Assembly (NCBI GenBank): GCA_034096865.1
Contig: JAWQFJ010002790.1
Location: 10,001-74,000, forward strand
Source: Theodoxus fluviatilis
Lineage: Eukaryota; Mollusca; Gastropoda; Cycloneritida; Neritidae
DNA: 64,000 nt
Direction of reading: 5' to 3'
The notes beneath the pieces were generated by a model that worked only from the letters and a program-made list of their open reading frames with translations, ran no database searches and was not told the DNA's origin. The translations under genes were made by a program, and so were the position numbers. Shown here in pieces: positions 1 through 13,087 of the stretch (its first letter is position 1; the number at the start of each line of letters is the position of its first letter).

Positions 1-1178
1 TTTCGATTTCAGTATTACCAAGTTCCAATTTCCGTATTTCAGCTCCGATTTCAGTATTAAACCGTGCGACAGTGCAAGAAAACAAAGCAACTTTAATCAT
101 TAACCAGGGACCAAAAGATAAAACAAAACATACCAGATTTTATGTACACTATATACAATAGTTCTGCAGCTTGTTTACTGTGACAAAGACTGGTAGTAGG
201 CACTTTTCAGGCCTTTCAGGTCTTTGACACTGTAGTTTCTGTCAAGGGCTTGTCCAGGCCTGGACTTGGCTACCACCAAGGCCTCCAAGGTGTCGGATCC
301 CATGCTGCCTCTGAAGTGTGTTTTGTTCTTTCTCACGACTGAGAAAATGCGCTCACAGTGAGCTGATGAGTGAGGGATTGTCATTATGGCAAGCATAACC
401 ATGGGGAGGTGTGGGAAGAGGAGGTCTTCCCCTACACCTACACTCAGTTTGTCCAATGCCGCCATTGGGAGGTTCAGTTCTACTGTCAAGTCTACCATCA
501 TCGCCTCAGCTCGAATTACGTCGATGTCGATTTGGGACACTTTCGAAGGAGGCGGTGTAAAATATTCACTGATAGGTTTTTGCGCTGCTGCGACCTTCTT
601 CTCCTCATTTTTCTTCACATGCTTTGGGCCTTCAACATGCCTTTCGATATCGTTGGCGCCACCACTGGAGATGCTGAACTGGTTATCACAAGTCGTACAT
701 TTGACAGTGGAGTCAGTGGTGCCGCGGACTATAAATGGATACTTCTCCGTGTACGCTGGAATGTAGACCTGCGACCTCCGCTGTTTCTTCGATAATTCAG
801 AAACACAATCGCTTGGCTTTCGTTTTGACGCCATTGTTGCACATGAACACTGCACATACCGGCACTCTCCGGAAAAACACTTCGTGCGTTGCGCTTGCGC
901 ACTGTACGAAAATGACGTCACTCGGCAATTTTCGGAAATATTTTCGCGCGCTGCGCCTGCGCATTACAGAACAAACCCATTCGGCAATCATCGGTAGACT
1001 GCTTCGGAAAACGATTCGCGCACAGCCACAGGCCAACGATTTTGGAAATTATTTTATTATAGTTTTTATTTTGATATTTCCGGAACGCAAAATAAACTCC
1101 CGTATTTTCCGGAACGCTCGCCGATTTTTTTAAATTTCCGGACAAAATACGGAATTTCCGTACGGGTAGGCAGGCCTG
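1..1178 (-). mobile_element. hAT-type DNA transposon, right-hand part, internally deleted
   Basis: A short transposase-derived ORF (834-175, minus) lies in AT-rich flanks. The right boundary near 1178 carries GGCAGGCCTGCC. Read on the minus strand it begins CAGGCCTGCC, the kind of terminus seen in hAT elements. This motif is itself palindromic, so the exact end is uncertain by a few bases. The left terminus lies outside the window, so neither the terminal inverted repeat nor the 8-bp target duplication can be confirmed. Confidence 0.6.
175..834 (-). pseudogene. hAT transposase remnant: BED finger joined to C-terminal dimerisation region
   Basis: The frame is open from 921, but the natural start is the ATG at 834 (MASKRKPSD), giving 219 aa. 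The N-terminal half holds a BED-type zinc finger (CTTC followed by H-x5-H around residues 47-74). The C-terminal half holds the conserved hAT dimerisation block (HSSAHCERIFSVVRKNKTHF). The catalytic DDE/RNase H-like core of several hundred residues that normally separates them is absent, so this cannot be an active transposase. It is an internally deleted copy or, less likely, a small domesticated DNA-binding and dimerising protein. The frame itself is uninterrupted. Confidence 0.65.
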
Positions 1179-2085
1179 CCATGATGACACCATAAGAAGT
1201 ATTTAATGCAGAAGTCAACATACATTTTTTTTCAATAAACTTTGATTTAAAACTTTTTTCCAAATCAAAAGACCAAACTGAAGGCCACTCCATACAGGGA
1301 AAAGCAAAGTTCCATTCCACAAAACCCATACTCCCAAAATGCATTTAGATTTTTTTTTTTGCTTCTAGTTCCAGACTTTTTATATCGAAACCCTCTTTCC
1401 TTGCAAAACTGCTGTGGATATGAGGAACCAAGGCCATTCCTGCAGTTGTTAATTCAAGGTTGAGCCGTGTCACACAATAGGTGTGTCACACAATAGGTGT
1501 GTCACACATTGGCCTTCACAGAACTGTCCTTATGGTGGAATTCAACCAATGTCCAGATCCTGTCAACCACCATGCTTAATTGATTTGATAAAATTTTGTC
1601 AAAGAAGAGGGGGAAAATCTACCTAAATCAGAAAGCTTCAAACATGACCTTGAATAGTTAATAAATTTATGGCGACAACTTCATCAATTGATTTTATCCT
1701 CTTAAGATCATGTGTCCTCTGCTTGATGATGGAAACCATCAACTGAAGTAATGGCACTTACATAGATCTACAAGTAATGCATAATAACAGATGAAGGGGA
1801 AGAGAAAAAAACAGAATAAAGTCACAGAAAGCTATGACTGAATTAAGTGACTTTGTCCATCCTTTCTAAGATCATGAAATCATAGGTCAGCATTGATATG
1901 CCATGAATGACATACATATAAAACAAACACAAAAATCATTTTCCTCATGGAAAAAGTAAATATGATTCATATAATAAATATTCATGACTTTGTTCATCTG
2001 CCATAACAAACATACATACAAAACAGTTGAACACAAAATTGCCAGCACTGGCAGTTGAGGCTTCGTCACTCAATGAGTCTCCAGA
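1179..2085. other. AT-rich intergenic DNA
   Basis: No coding frame or RNA gene is recognisable. A short duplication of an 18-base segment (TGTCACACAATAGG core) lies at about 1468-1510. Otherwise this is unique AT-rich sequence. Confidence 0.6.
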
Positions 2086-4845
2086 GCCAAGAGGGGATAA
2101 TCATTCATGTTAGTACAGTCTGTCTCTCACTTGGACACAGGGAGCCATGGGGATAATCATTCATGTTAGTACAGTCTGTCTCTCACTTGGACACAGGGAG
2201 CCATGGGGATAATCATTCATGTTAGTACAGTCTGTCTCTCACTTGGACACAGGGAGCCATGGGGATAATCATTCATGTTAGTACAGTCTGTCTCTCACTT
2301 GGATACGAGGGAGGCATGGGGATAATCATTCATGTTAGTACAGTCTGTCTCTCACTCGGACACAGGGAGCCATGGGGATAATCATTCATGTTAGTACAGT
2401 CCGTCTCTCACTCGGACACAGGGAGCCATGGGGATAATCATTCATGTTAGTACAGTCTGTCTCTCACTTGGACACAGGGAGCCATGGGGATAATCATTCA
2501 TGTTAGTACAGTCTGTCTCTCACTTGGATACGAGGGAGGCATGGGGATAATCATTCATGTTAGTACAGTCTGTCTCTCACTTGGATACGAGGGAGGCATG
2601 GGGATAATCATTCATGTTAGTACAGTCTGTCTCTCACTTGGATACGAGGGAGGCATGGGGATAATCATTCATGTTAGTACAGTCTGTCTCTCACTTGGAT
2701 ACGAGGGAGGCATGGGGATAATCATTCATGTTAGTACAGTCTGTCTCTCACTTGGATACGAGGGAGGCATGGGGATAATCATTCATGTTAGTACAGTCTG
2801 TCTCTCACTCGGACACAGGGAGCCATGGGGATAATCATTCATGTTAGTACAGTCTGTCTCTCACTTGGACACAGGGAGCCATGGGGATAATCATTCATGT
2901 TAGTACAGTCTGTCTCTCACTCGGACACAGGGAGCCATGGGGATAATCATTCATGTTGGTACAGTCTGTCTCTCACTTGGACACAGGGAGCCAAGAGGGG
3001 ATAATCATTCATGTTAGTACAGTCCGTCTCTCACTTGGACACAGGGAGCCATGGGGATAATCATTCATGTTAGTACAGTCTGTCTCTCACTTGGACACAG
3101 GGAGCCATGGGGATAATCATTCATGTTAGTACAGTCTGTCTCTCACTTGGACACAGGGAGCCATGGGGATAATCATTCATGTTAGTACAGTCTGTCTCTC
3201 ACTCGGACACAGGGAGCCATGGGGATAATCATTCATGTTAGTACAGTCTGTCTCTCACTTGGACACAGGGAGCCATGGGGATAATCATTCATGTTAGTAC
3301 AGTCTGTCTCTCACTTGGACACAGGGAGCCATGGGGATAATCATTCATGTTAGTACAGTCTGTCTCTCACTTGGACACAGGGAGCCATGGGGATAATCAT
3401 TCATGTTAGTACAGTCTGTCTCTCACTTGGACACAGGGAGCCATGGGGATAATCATTCATGTTAGTACAGTCTGTCTCTCACTTGGACACAGGGAGCCAT
3501 GGGGATAATCATTCATGTTAGTACAGTCTGTCTCTCACTTGGACACAGGGAGCCATGGGGATAATCATTCATGTTAGTACAGTCTGTCTCTCACTTGGAC
3601 ACAGGGAGCCATGGGGATAATCATTCATGTTAGTACAGTCTGTCTCTCACTTGGACACAGGGAGCCATGGGGATAATCATTCATGTTAGTACAGTCTGTC
3701 TCTCACTTGGACACAGGGAGCCATGGGGATAATCATTCATGTTAGTACAGTCTGTCTCTCACTTGGACACAGGGAGCCATGGGGATAATCATTCATGTTA
3801 GTACAGTCTGTCTCTCACTTGGACACAGGGAGCCATGGGGATAATCATTCATGTTAGTACAGTCTGTCTCTCACTTGGACACAGGGAGCCATGGGGATAA
3901 TCATTCATGTTAGTACAGTCTGTCTCTCACTTGGACACAGGGAGCCATGGGGATAATCATTCATGTTAGTACAGTCTGTCTCTCACTCGGACACAGGGAG
4001 CCATGGGGATAATCATTCATGTTAGTACAGTCTGTCTCTCACTCGGACACAGGGAGCCATGGGGATAATCATTCATGTTAGTACAGTCTGTCTCTCACTC
4101 GGACACAGGGAGCCATGGGGATAATCATTCATGTTAGTACAGTCTGTCTCTCACTCGGACACAGGGAGCCATGGGGATAATCATTCATGTTAGTACAGTC
4201 TGTCTCTCACTTGGACACAGGGAGCCATGGGGATAATCATTCATGTTAGTACAGTCTGTCTCTCACTCGGACACAGGGAGCCATGGGGATAATCATTCAT
4301 GTTAGTACAGTCTGTCTCTCACTGGACACAGGGAGCCATGGGGATAATCATTCATGTTAGTACAGTCTGTCTCTCACTTGGACACAGGGAGCCATGGGGA
4401 TAATCATTCATGTTAGTACAGTCTGTCTCTCACTCGGACACAGGGAGCCATGGGGATAATCATTCATGTTAGTACAGTCTGTCTCTCACTTGGACACAGG
4501 GAGCCATGGGGATAATCATTCATGTTAGTACAGTCTGTCTCTCACTTGGACACAGGGAGCCATGGGGATAATCATTCATGTTAGTACAGTCCGTCTCTCA
4601 CTCGGACACAGGGAGCCATGGGGATAATCATTCATGTTAGTACAGTCTGTCTCTCACTTGGACACAGGGAGCCATGGGGATAATCATTCATGTTAGTACA
4701 GTCTGTCTCTCACTTGGATACGAGGGAGGCATGGGGATAATCATTCATGTTGGTACAGTCTGTCTTTTACTCAGACACAGGGAGCCATGGGGATAATCAT
4801 TCATGTTAGTACAGTCTGTCTCTCACTCGGACACAGGGAGCCATG
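2086..4845. repeat. 56-bp minisatellite, about 49 copies
   Basis: The unit starts GGGGATAATCATTCATGTTA and ends with ACACAGGGAGCCAT (56 bp). A 57-bp variant ending GGATACGAGGGAGGCAT occurs singly at about 2300 and 4720 and as a run of consecutive copies at about 2525-2780. Only that run keeps a frame open (2484-2834), because 57 is a multiple of three. The array lies directly 3' of the F-box/LRR stop codon. Confidence 0.97.
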
Positions 4846-4993
4846 CACCAATCACACAGGTCCCAGCGAGTCAACTCAACTGAGCTACTGAAGTCGAGGC
4901 AGTTGGACCAATGGATCACAACTGGAAAAACAAAATGCTGCCCGTAGGGTTCAGCCCTGCTAAGTCAGGAACAAATCCACCCCCATAAGTCAG

Positions 4994-6494
4994 TCACATA
5001 CCCTTCTTCTTCTTAGCCATCCCTTTCCTCACCAGAAAAATGTGTGGGTGTTTACTGGCAACCTCAGACACTCCACCCTCTGTGAGCCTCTCGCAGTCGA
5101 GGGCCAGGATCCTCCGCAGTGATTTCAGGCCCCTGGCCAGGTCCATGAGGCCGCGGTCAGTAATGTTGTCCAGGTACAGGAGGTGCACATCCTGGAGGGG
5201 TGCAGAGCCACGACTCAGGTGCCCCAATGCCCCATCCCCAACGCCGTCACTTCCCATGATGTGGAGCTCGTCCAGCCCCGGCATTTGTGCCACGGCCTTG
5301 AAGGCATCGTCCGTGAGGTGAAGGTTGTTCCGCAGCTGCAGCCTCCGCAGTGTGGTCAGGGCCTGACACACCGACTTGAAGCCCGTGTTGCGGAAGGTGC
5401 ACAGTGACAACTGCAGCTCTTCAAGCAGTGGTAGCTGTGCCAGGTACTGGGCGCTGGCCTTGGTCATCTTGGCACAGTCAACCAGGCACAGCTTCCGCAG
5501 CCCAAAGCATCCCTGGCTCAAGTACTTCCAGCCTAGCTCCCCCACCAGGTCTGCAGAGACAGTCAGCTCCTCCAGGCTGTGCATTTCTGCCACAGATGCC
5601 ATGTCTGCATCAGACACGGAGCGGTACAGGTGCAGCACCAGCACCTGTAGACTGGACAGGACTCTGGCGACAATGGGCATCCAGATCATCTTGCACTCCA
5701 TGCCAACAATGCGAAACTCTTGCAGATGCTTCATCTCAGCGAGCTTTTGGATCCCACATGTGGTGACCTCCAACGAGAGCTGAGCCTGGAACTTGGCCAG
5801 GTTGGGGAAAGTCCTGTTCACGTAGAACAGCCCTGGATCCCCCAGCTCCACGTTCTTCAGGGAGAGCTCCGTCACGGTGGGCATCTCGGCGTGCTGGATG
5901 GAGGTGTCCATTGTCCCCACCCACAGGGAGCAGTGGTACAGGTGGATGGATCTGACGCTCCGCAAGGAGCTGAGTGTGGGGAACAGCTTGTTGTCAATCA
6001 CCACGTCTAGCTTGAGGTGCTGCAGGCCGCTCATGTGCTTCAGCATGCACTCCAGGCTGTCGCTGTTCAGGTTTCGCGAGTGCAAGGAAAACTCCTTCAA
6101 ACAGGGCAGGTCCTCAGAGAAGGCCAGTTTCATTTCCTGACTGGTCAGGCGGATCCTGTTGGTGTTGAGGGTCTCCAGTCGGGACACGGTGGTGATCAGC
6201 TCCTTCATCTTCTGGGGACGGCTGCAGCTGAGGACGGTAATGTGGCGGATGCATCGGCGCTGGATGCTGGCCAGCTCTGCTGGGGTAAGCTTGTCCAGGT
6301 TGAGGCGGGCAGTGACGTCCCTCCACAGCGCAGGCACGTTGACCAGCTCCCACCACTTCCAGCAGACTCTGGACGCCACCCCCTTGTCCCGCACGTCCAG
6401 GTAGCAGAAGATGCTGGTCAGAATCTCCCCAGGAAAATCACTGAGGGTGATGCAGAATGAAGCTGTAGCAGATGGTTGCTCTGTTGGGTCTTTC
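4994..6494 (-). CDS. F-box/LRR protein, exon 2 (bulk of the protein)
   Basis: This exon completes a 531-aa F-box protein with the exon at 8532-8626. It follows a clean acceptor (TTGTAG before GAAAGACCC) and restores phase: the AG left by exon 1 plus G makes an arginine codon. The F-box is at about residues 50-95 (SDFPGEILTSIFCYLDV, then VCWKWWELV and LW). It should recruit Skp1 and a Cullin-1 ubiquitin ligase. From about residue 130 to 515 there are around a dozen leucine-rich repeats of the FBXL type (LEELQLSLC, LRRLQLRNN), expected to bind the substrate. The tail is lysine-rich (KKKKGM). The substrate and vertebrate orthologue cannot be named. An unspliced start at 6535 is possible but would read intron sequence. 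Confidence 0.88.
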
Positions 6495-8531
6495 CTACAA
6501 CACAAAATACAAGATTGCAACACCCTGTGTTTCAATTAGATCCATGTTCCTCTTAATCAGGAGATCAAAGTTCTCCAAAGACAAGGGTAGGTAGGGATAG
6601 GATGTTCTCAACATGAAGACTCCTGCCAAAGTATTTCTTATTCAAAAATTAAATCAATGCATTAAAATGACATTTAGGAGAGATTGCAAGAAGAACAATA
6701 TACAGGACTACAAAAATAAACAACAAACTTTACTGATGTTTATGAACATTCCTTCATGGAGTTCATTCTGAGAGCTTTTCCACTGCCACTGCCACAGATG
6801 CACTGCCCATGCTGTGGCAAGTGGTAGAAGTCTTGGCTCTAGTCTAGAGGTAAAATGCTTTGCCTGCAATTCCATAGAAGCTGACAGATGCAGCGTTTGA
6901 TGCAGGACAGATTTTTGCTGCACCTTTGGGCGAGGTGCTTCCCCCACTTTGCTTTTCCTAGCAAGGAGTAACACTGGTCACTGAGTGTTACACAGTGGTG
7001 ACAAGGAGTAACACTGGTCACTGAGTGTTACACAGTGGTGACAAGGAGTAACACTGGTCACTGAGTGTTACACAGTGGTGACAAGGAGTAACACTGGTCA
7101 CTGAGTGTTACACAGTGGCGACAAGGAGTGAAACTGGTCACTGAGTGTTACACAGTGGTGACAAGGAGTAACACTGGTCACTGAGTGTTACACAGTGGTG
7201 ACAAGGAGTAACACTGGTCACTGAGTGTTACACAGTGGCGACAAGGAGTAACACTAGTCACTGAGTGTTACACAGTGGTGACAAGGAGTAACACTAGTCA
7301 CTGAGTGTTACACAGTGGTGACAAGGAGTGAAACTGGTCACTGAGTGTTACACAGTGGCGACAAGGAGTAACACTAGTCATTGAGTGTTACACAGTGGCG
7401 ACAAGGAGTGAAACTGGTCACCGAGTGTTACACAGTGGCGACAAGGAGTAACACTAGTCACTGAGTGTTACACAGTGGTGACAAGGAGTGACACTAGTCA
7501 CTGAGTGTTACACAGTGGCGACAAGGAGTGAAACTGGTCACTGAGTGTTACACAGTGGTGACAAGGAGTAACACTAGTCATTGAGTGTTACACAGTGGCG
7601 ACAAGGAGTGACACTAGTCACTGAGTGTTACACAGTGGCGACAAGGAGTGACACTGGTCACTGAGTGTTACACAGTGGCGACAAGGAGTGAAACTGGTCA
7701 CTGAGTGTTACACAGTGGCGACAAGGAGTAACACTGGTCACTGAGTGTTACACAGTGGCGACAAGGAGTAACACTGGTCACTGAGTGTTACACAGTGGCG
7801 ACAAGGAGTAACACTAGTCACTGAGTGTTACACAGTGGCGACAAGGAGTGAAACTGGTCACCGAGTGTTACACAGTGGCGACAAGGAGTAACACTGGTCA
7901 CTGAGTGTTACACAGTGGCGACAAGGAGTAACACTGGTCACTGAGTGTTACACAGTGGCGACAAGGAGTAACACTGGTCACTGAGTGTTACACAGTGGCG
8001 ACAAGGAGTGAAATAGCTCATAGAGAATTTCCTCAACAACAACAGAACCGGATGAAAATGAAGATGCTTGTTAGCTGGATGCAAGGTTGCTCCCTGACAT
8101 CTCCACACTGGTGAGAGATCCTGACTATGAGACTGTGCTTTCATGTCACTCACTGGATCACTGATGGATTACAATTTACATGCCATATCACTTGTCAGAA
8201 ATTAATTTGCCTTAGTAAATTCATTTTTAAAATGTGGCATTATCTATCCTAAAGTGAATTCCAACACATTTTTGGTTCTGGGCACTGCAATGTTGGTTCT
8301 CAGCACCAACTACCCTTACAGATGTGACGACAGAATGAAATTGTATACAGAGGCAAGTTAATGACGATGTTATCAATGCCTTGAAAAACAAAAAACAAAC
8401 TGCAAAACATCCACCCCTACCCCTCCACACCACACCCCAAAGAAACAAACAAACAACCCCCCCCCCCAAAAAAAAAAAAAAAACACCCCAAAAACCCAGC
8501 AACCACAACAACAAAATCTCCCCCAACTGAC
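6495..8531 (-). other. Intron of the F-box/LRR gene
   Basis: The boundaries are GTCAGT at the 5' end and TTGTAG at the 3' end. Half of the intron is the 40-bp tandem array (6962-8010). A homopolymeric stretch of C then A runs at 8455-8483. No other feature is recognisable. Confidence 0.75.
6962..8010. repeat. 40-bp minisatellite with an internal palindrome, about 26 copies
   Basis: The unit begins ACAAGGAGTAACACTGGTCA. It holds the inverted repeat GTAACACT ... AGTGTTAC around an 8-base loop, so each unit can fold into a hairpin. Variation is concentrated at a few positions (GTAACACT versus GTGAAACT; GGTG versus GGCG), and units stay in register throughout. Confidence 0.97.
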
Positions 8532-8626
8532 CTTTTCTTTTTCACAGGATCAGTAGTGTCCTGCATGGCTTTGGCTGGGGCTGCAGCCTTGCCTGGTGGC
8601 TGCTTGCGTCTCCGTTTCCCCTCCAT
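8532..8626 (-). CDS. F-box/LRR protein, exon 1 (basic N-terminus)
   Basis: The start codon at 8626 opens MEGKRRRKQPPGKAAAPAKA, a lysine- and alanine-rich leader that could act as a nuclear localisation signal. The exon ends AAAAG before a GTCAGT donor at 8531. The 95 nt (31 codons plus 2) join in phase to 6494. A possible acceptor (CTCTCAG) about 20 nt upstream of the ATG suggests an untranslated exon further upstream. The intron carries the 40-bp hairpin minisatellite. Confidence 0.75.
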
Positions 8627-10400
<1,774 letters not shown>

Positions 10401-10618
10401 ATGGTGGAGCCAATATTTGAATATCAGTTTCGCCTGATTCTTGTTGGAGACAGTACTGTAGGGAAATCTTCATTGCTGCGCTACTTCACCGATGGCAAAT
10501 TTGAGGACTTGTGTGATCCCACGGTCGGAGTGGACTTTTTCGCCAGATTAATCGAAGTGAAGCCAGGGGTTCGAGTTAAACTCCAATTATGGGACACCGC
10601 AGGTCAAGAGAGATTCAG
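10401..10618 (+). CDS. RAB39: RAB39 small GTPase, exon 1
   Basis: The ATG at 10401 opens MVEPIFEYQFRLILVGDS. This exon encodes the first third of a Rab GTPase: P-loop GDSTVGKS (residues 16-23), switch I with the conserved threonine in DPTVGVDFF (39-47), and switch II WDTAGQE (64-70). The sequence is closest to the RAB39 branch (YQFRLI...GDSTVGKS; RLIEVKPG). In animals this branch acts on late endosome, lysosome and autophagy traffic. An earlier in-frame ATG at 10326 would add 25 unrelated residues and is not the family start. The exon ends TTCAG before GTATGG. Confidence 0.95.
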
Positions 10619-11063
10619 GTATGGTATCTTTTGCGTTATCTCAACAAGAGCACGACTTCATGCCTTGTTACTTGTAATGAATTCAACATGGCCGAAACCT
10701 TTGATAAGGATTATGTTTACGTTTTGAAAGTACGTTCTTCCATGATTGTAGTTGCCCTCGGAATCATGTTGAGAGATGGCATCTAGATTCTAGCTGTTAG
10801 CTACGCAGTTTTCCCCCTCAATACCTACATGCGTGTCATTAGATGCCGTGGATAAGCCCAGTGTTCCTGATAGTGGAGTTCTGTCCCCCGTAGCCCTAGG
10901 CTTTCATGAATCGTACATCGTGACGTGATCAATAAGCTACTTTCTCAGTGTCTGTTGACATGCACGAGGGAGTCGACCTCGATGAGTTATGCTATTTCGG
11001 GAGTTTTGTGGAGTGAAATGCAATATAATTAGATGCATAAATACGTTAGTCTAGACTTTCTCT

Positions 11064-11178
<115 letters not shown>

Positions 11179-11263
11179 CCAGCAAGGTGTAAGAGATCTG
11201 GCGAGGTGATATTCTGAGTAAATAAGTGATTTGATGTACACTTGACTTAGCTTGTTTTTTTCC

Positions 11264-11264
<1 letters not shown>

Positions 11265-11315
<51 letters not shown>

Positions 11316-11470
11316 CATGGTCCTCCTCCTCCTCCCACCTCCTCCTCTCTCTCCTTCCTCCTTCCCCACTCCTCCCCCATCCTCCCCCCCCCCCCCCCTC
11401 TCCTCCTCCTCCCCCTCTTCCACCTCCTCCCCCTCTTCCACCTCCTCCCCCCCCCCCCCCCCCCCCCCCT
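11265..11470. repeat. GT microsatellite followed by CCT/C-rich tract
   Basis: About 24 GT dinucleotides end at about 11313. They are followed by a pyrimidine-only CTCCTCC tract with two long C runs. The opposite strand is G-rich and could form G-quadruplexes. Confidence 0.95.
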
Positions 11471-12076
11471 CCTCTTACTAGTTTCAGGCAGGCAGGCAGA
11501 CAAATGAAAGGCACATACACATGCATGGTGTAGTTGATGGACAGCAGTTGGTGTTGAAGTTTTGTTTCTGCTTGTAAAAGATTAAGGAACAACTGATAAC
11601 TCTTACCACAGAAGTTGAAATGTTCGGGTGGGGGTGGGGATGCTGTGGGGGAGTGGGGGGCTACCTAAGTACCTTGTTAAGGGGATTTGACCTAGAGGAA
11701 GATTGTTCTTGTGTATTTGGCCCTGATACTGACTGGCACGTAACAGAAAACTTTATTGGTTACTAAGGACTGGAGCCCATGAAATAAACTGCTGTGATGG
11801 GAATAGAGAGGCTCAAAACAGTCTGTCTGTGCTTATCAATAGATGAAGTATTGGAAGGTCAACATCAAAGTTCTGCTGTGTGTCACACTCCCAGTCATGG
11901 TGGTGAAGCCTGGTGATGGGGATGATTTTACTGTGGGTTTTATTTCATTAGAACTAATACAGAAGTGATTGTACTCCAAACTTGACCTCAGTTTGGCATT
12001 GAAATGCAAGGAAATTTCTCTCTGTGTGTTATTGTCTCTGTGTTTTCATGCTGGGCAGGGGTTGGGCTTGATCTCT

Positions 12077-12460
12077 TTGGTGGTTTGAACACAGTCTGAC
12101 TTGCCTAGTTGGTGGTTTGAACACAGCCTGACTTGCCTAGTTGGTGGTTTGAACTCAGCCTGACTTGCCTAGTTGGTGGTTTGAACTCAGCCTGACTTGC
12201 CTAGTTGGTGGTTTGAACTCAGCCTGACTTGCCTAGTTGGTGGTTTGAACTCAGCCTGACTTGCCTAGTTGGTGGTTTGAACACAGCCTGACTTGCCTAG
12301 TTGGTGGTTTGAACTCAGCCTGACTTGCCTAGTTGGTGGTTTGAACTCAGCCTGACTTGCCTAGTTGGTGGTTTGAACTCAGCCTGACTTGCCTAGTTGG
12401 TGGTTTGAACTCAGCCTGACTTGCCTAGTTGGTGGTTTGAACATAGTCTGACTTGCCTAG
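12077..12460. repeat. 32-bp minisatellite, exactly 12 copies
   Basis: The unit begins TTGGTGGTTTGAACTCAGCC and ends TGACTTGCCTAG. The only variation is GAACTCAG versus GAACACAG or GAACATAG, and CCTG versus TCTG. The array is 384 bp, twelve whole units. Confidence 0.97.
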
Positions 12461-12740
12461 TAAAGAGAAGAAAAAAAAGAAGCAGTGGTTATGGTCATAT
12501 GGCAAGAACAAAAGTTTTATAACTTATAGGTTGACCAGAACTTAAAAAAGATTATTTTGCTATAGAACTTAGAAGAGGCCAGATTCAACATAAATAAACT
12601 AAGCTCTTCTGCTGAAAATGCTTTAAAAAACCCAACTTAAATAGTGGATTCTTGAGTGCTCACATGGCAGGGAATATGGGACAGCATGCAGTTTGTTGTT
12701 TACCAATACCATTGATTAAAATAAAATTAAAAAATATATA

Positions 12741-12925
12741 CAGTAGTCGCCGCTTATTAAAAACACATTGGGACCGAACAATAGTGTTTTTAATAAGCGG
12801 CGTTTTTATTAACCGTTTGCGTGTTGAACATGTCCGTCAGTAACGATGTAAATCCGGACTGGACAAACTGTTAAAAAAAAACGGCTGTTTTTATTAACCG
12901 CGTGTTTTATAAGCGGCGACTACTG
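12741..12925. mobile_element. Non-autonomous pogo/Tigger-type MITE
   Basis: The 185-bp element has termini CAGTAGTCGCCGCTTAT and its inverse ATAAGCGGCGACTACTG, flanked on both sides by TA. TIRs opening CAGT and a TA duplication fit the pogo/Tigger branch of Tc1-mariner. The interior repeats the motif TTTTTATTAACCG near both ends and has no coding capacity. Confidence 0.85.
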
Positions 12926-13087
12926 TATATATATATATTTTGCGTGATTGAAAAAAGTGTGGGGTCTTCAGAAAAGAACAGAAAAATTGGTCGGGTTACT
13001 AAATTTACCACAACTTTTCTTTATTTTTTCCTTACCAACTAGTAGAATCTCTGACTGTGTAGGGCTGTCCCAGGTGGAGCTGCTGGA

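Noticed and set aside
2086..8010. CRISPR-like regular arrays
   Set aside because: The units are contiguous tandem copies with no unique spacers, and the context is animal DNA.
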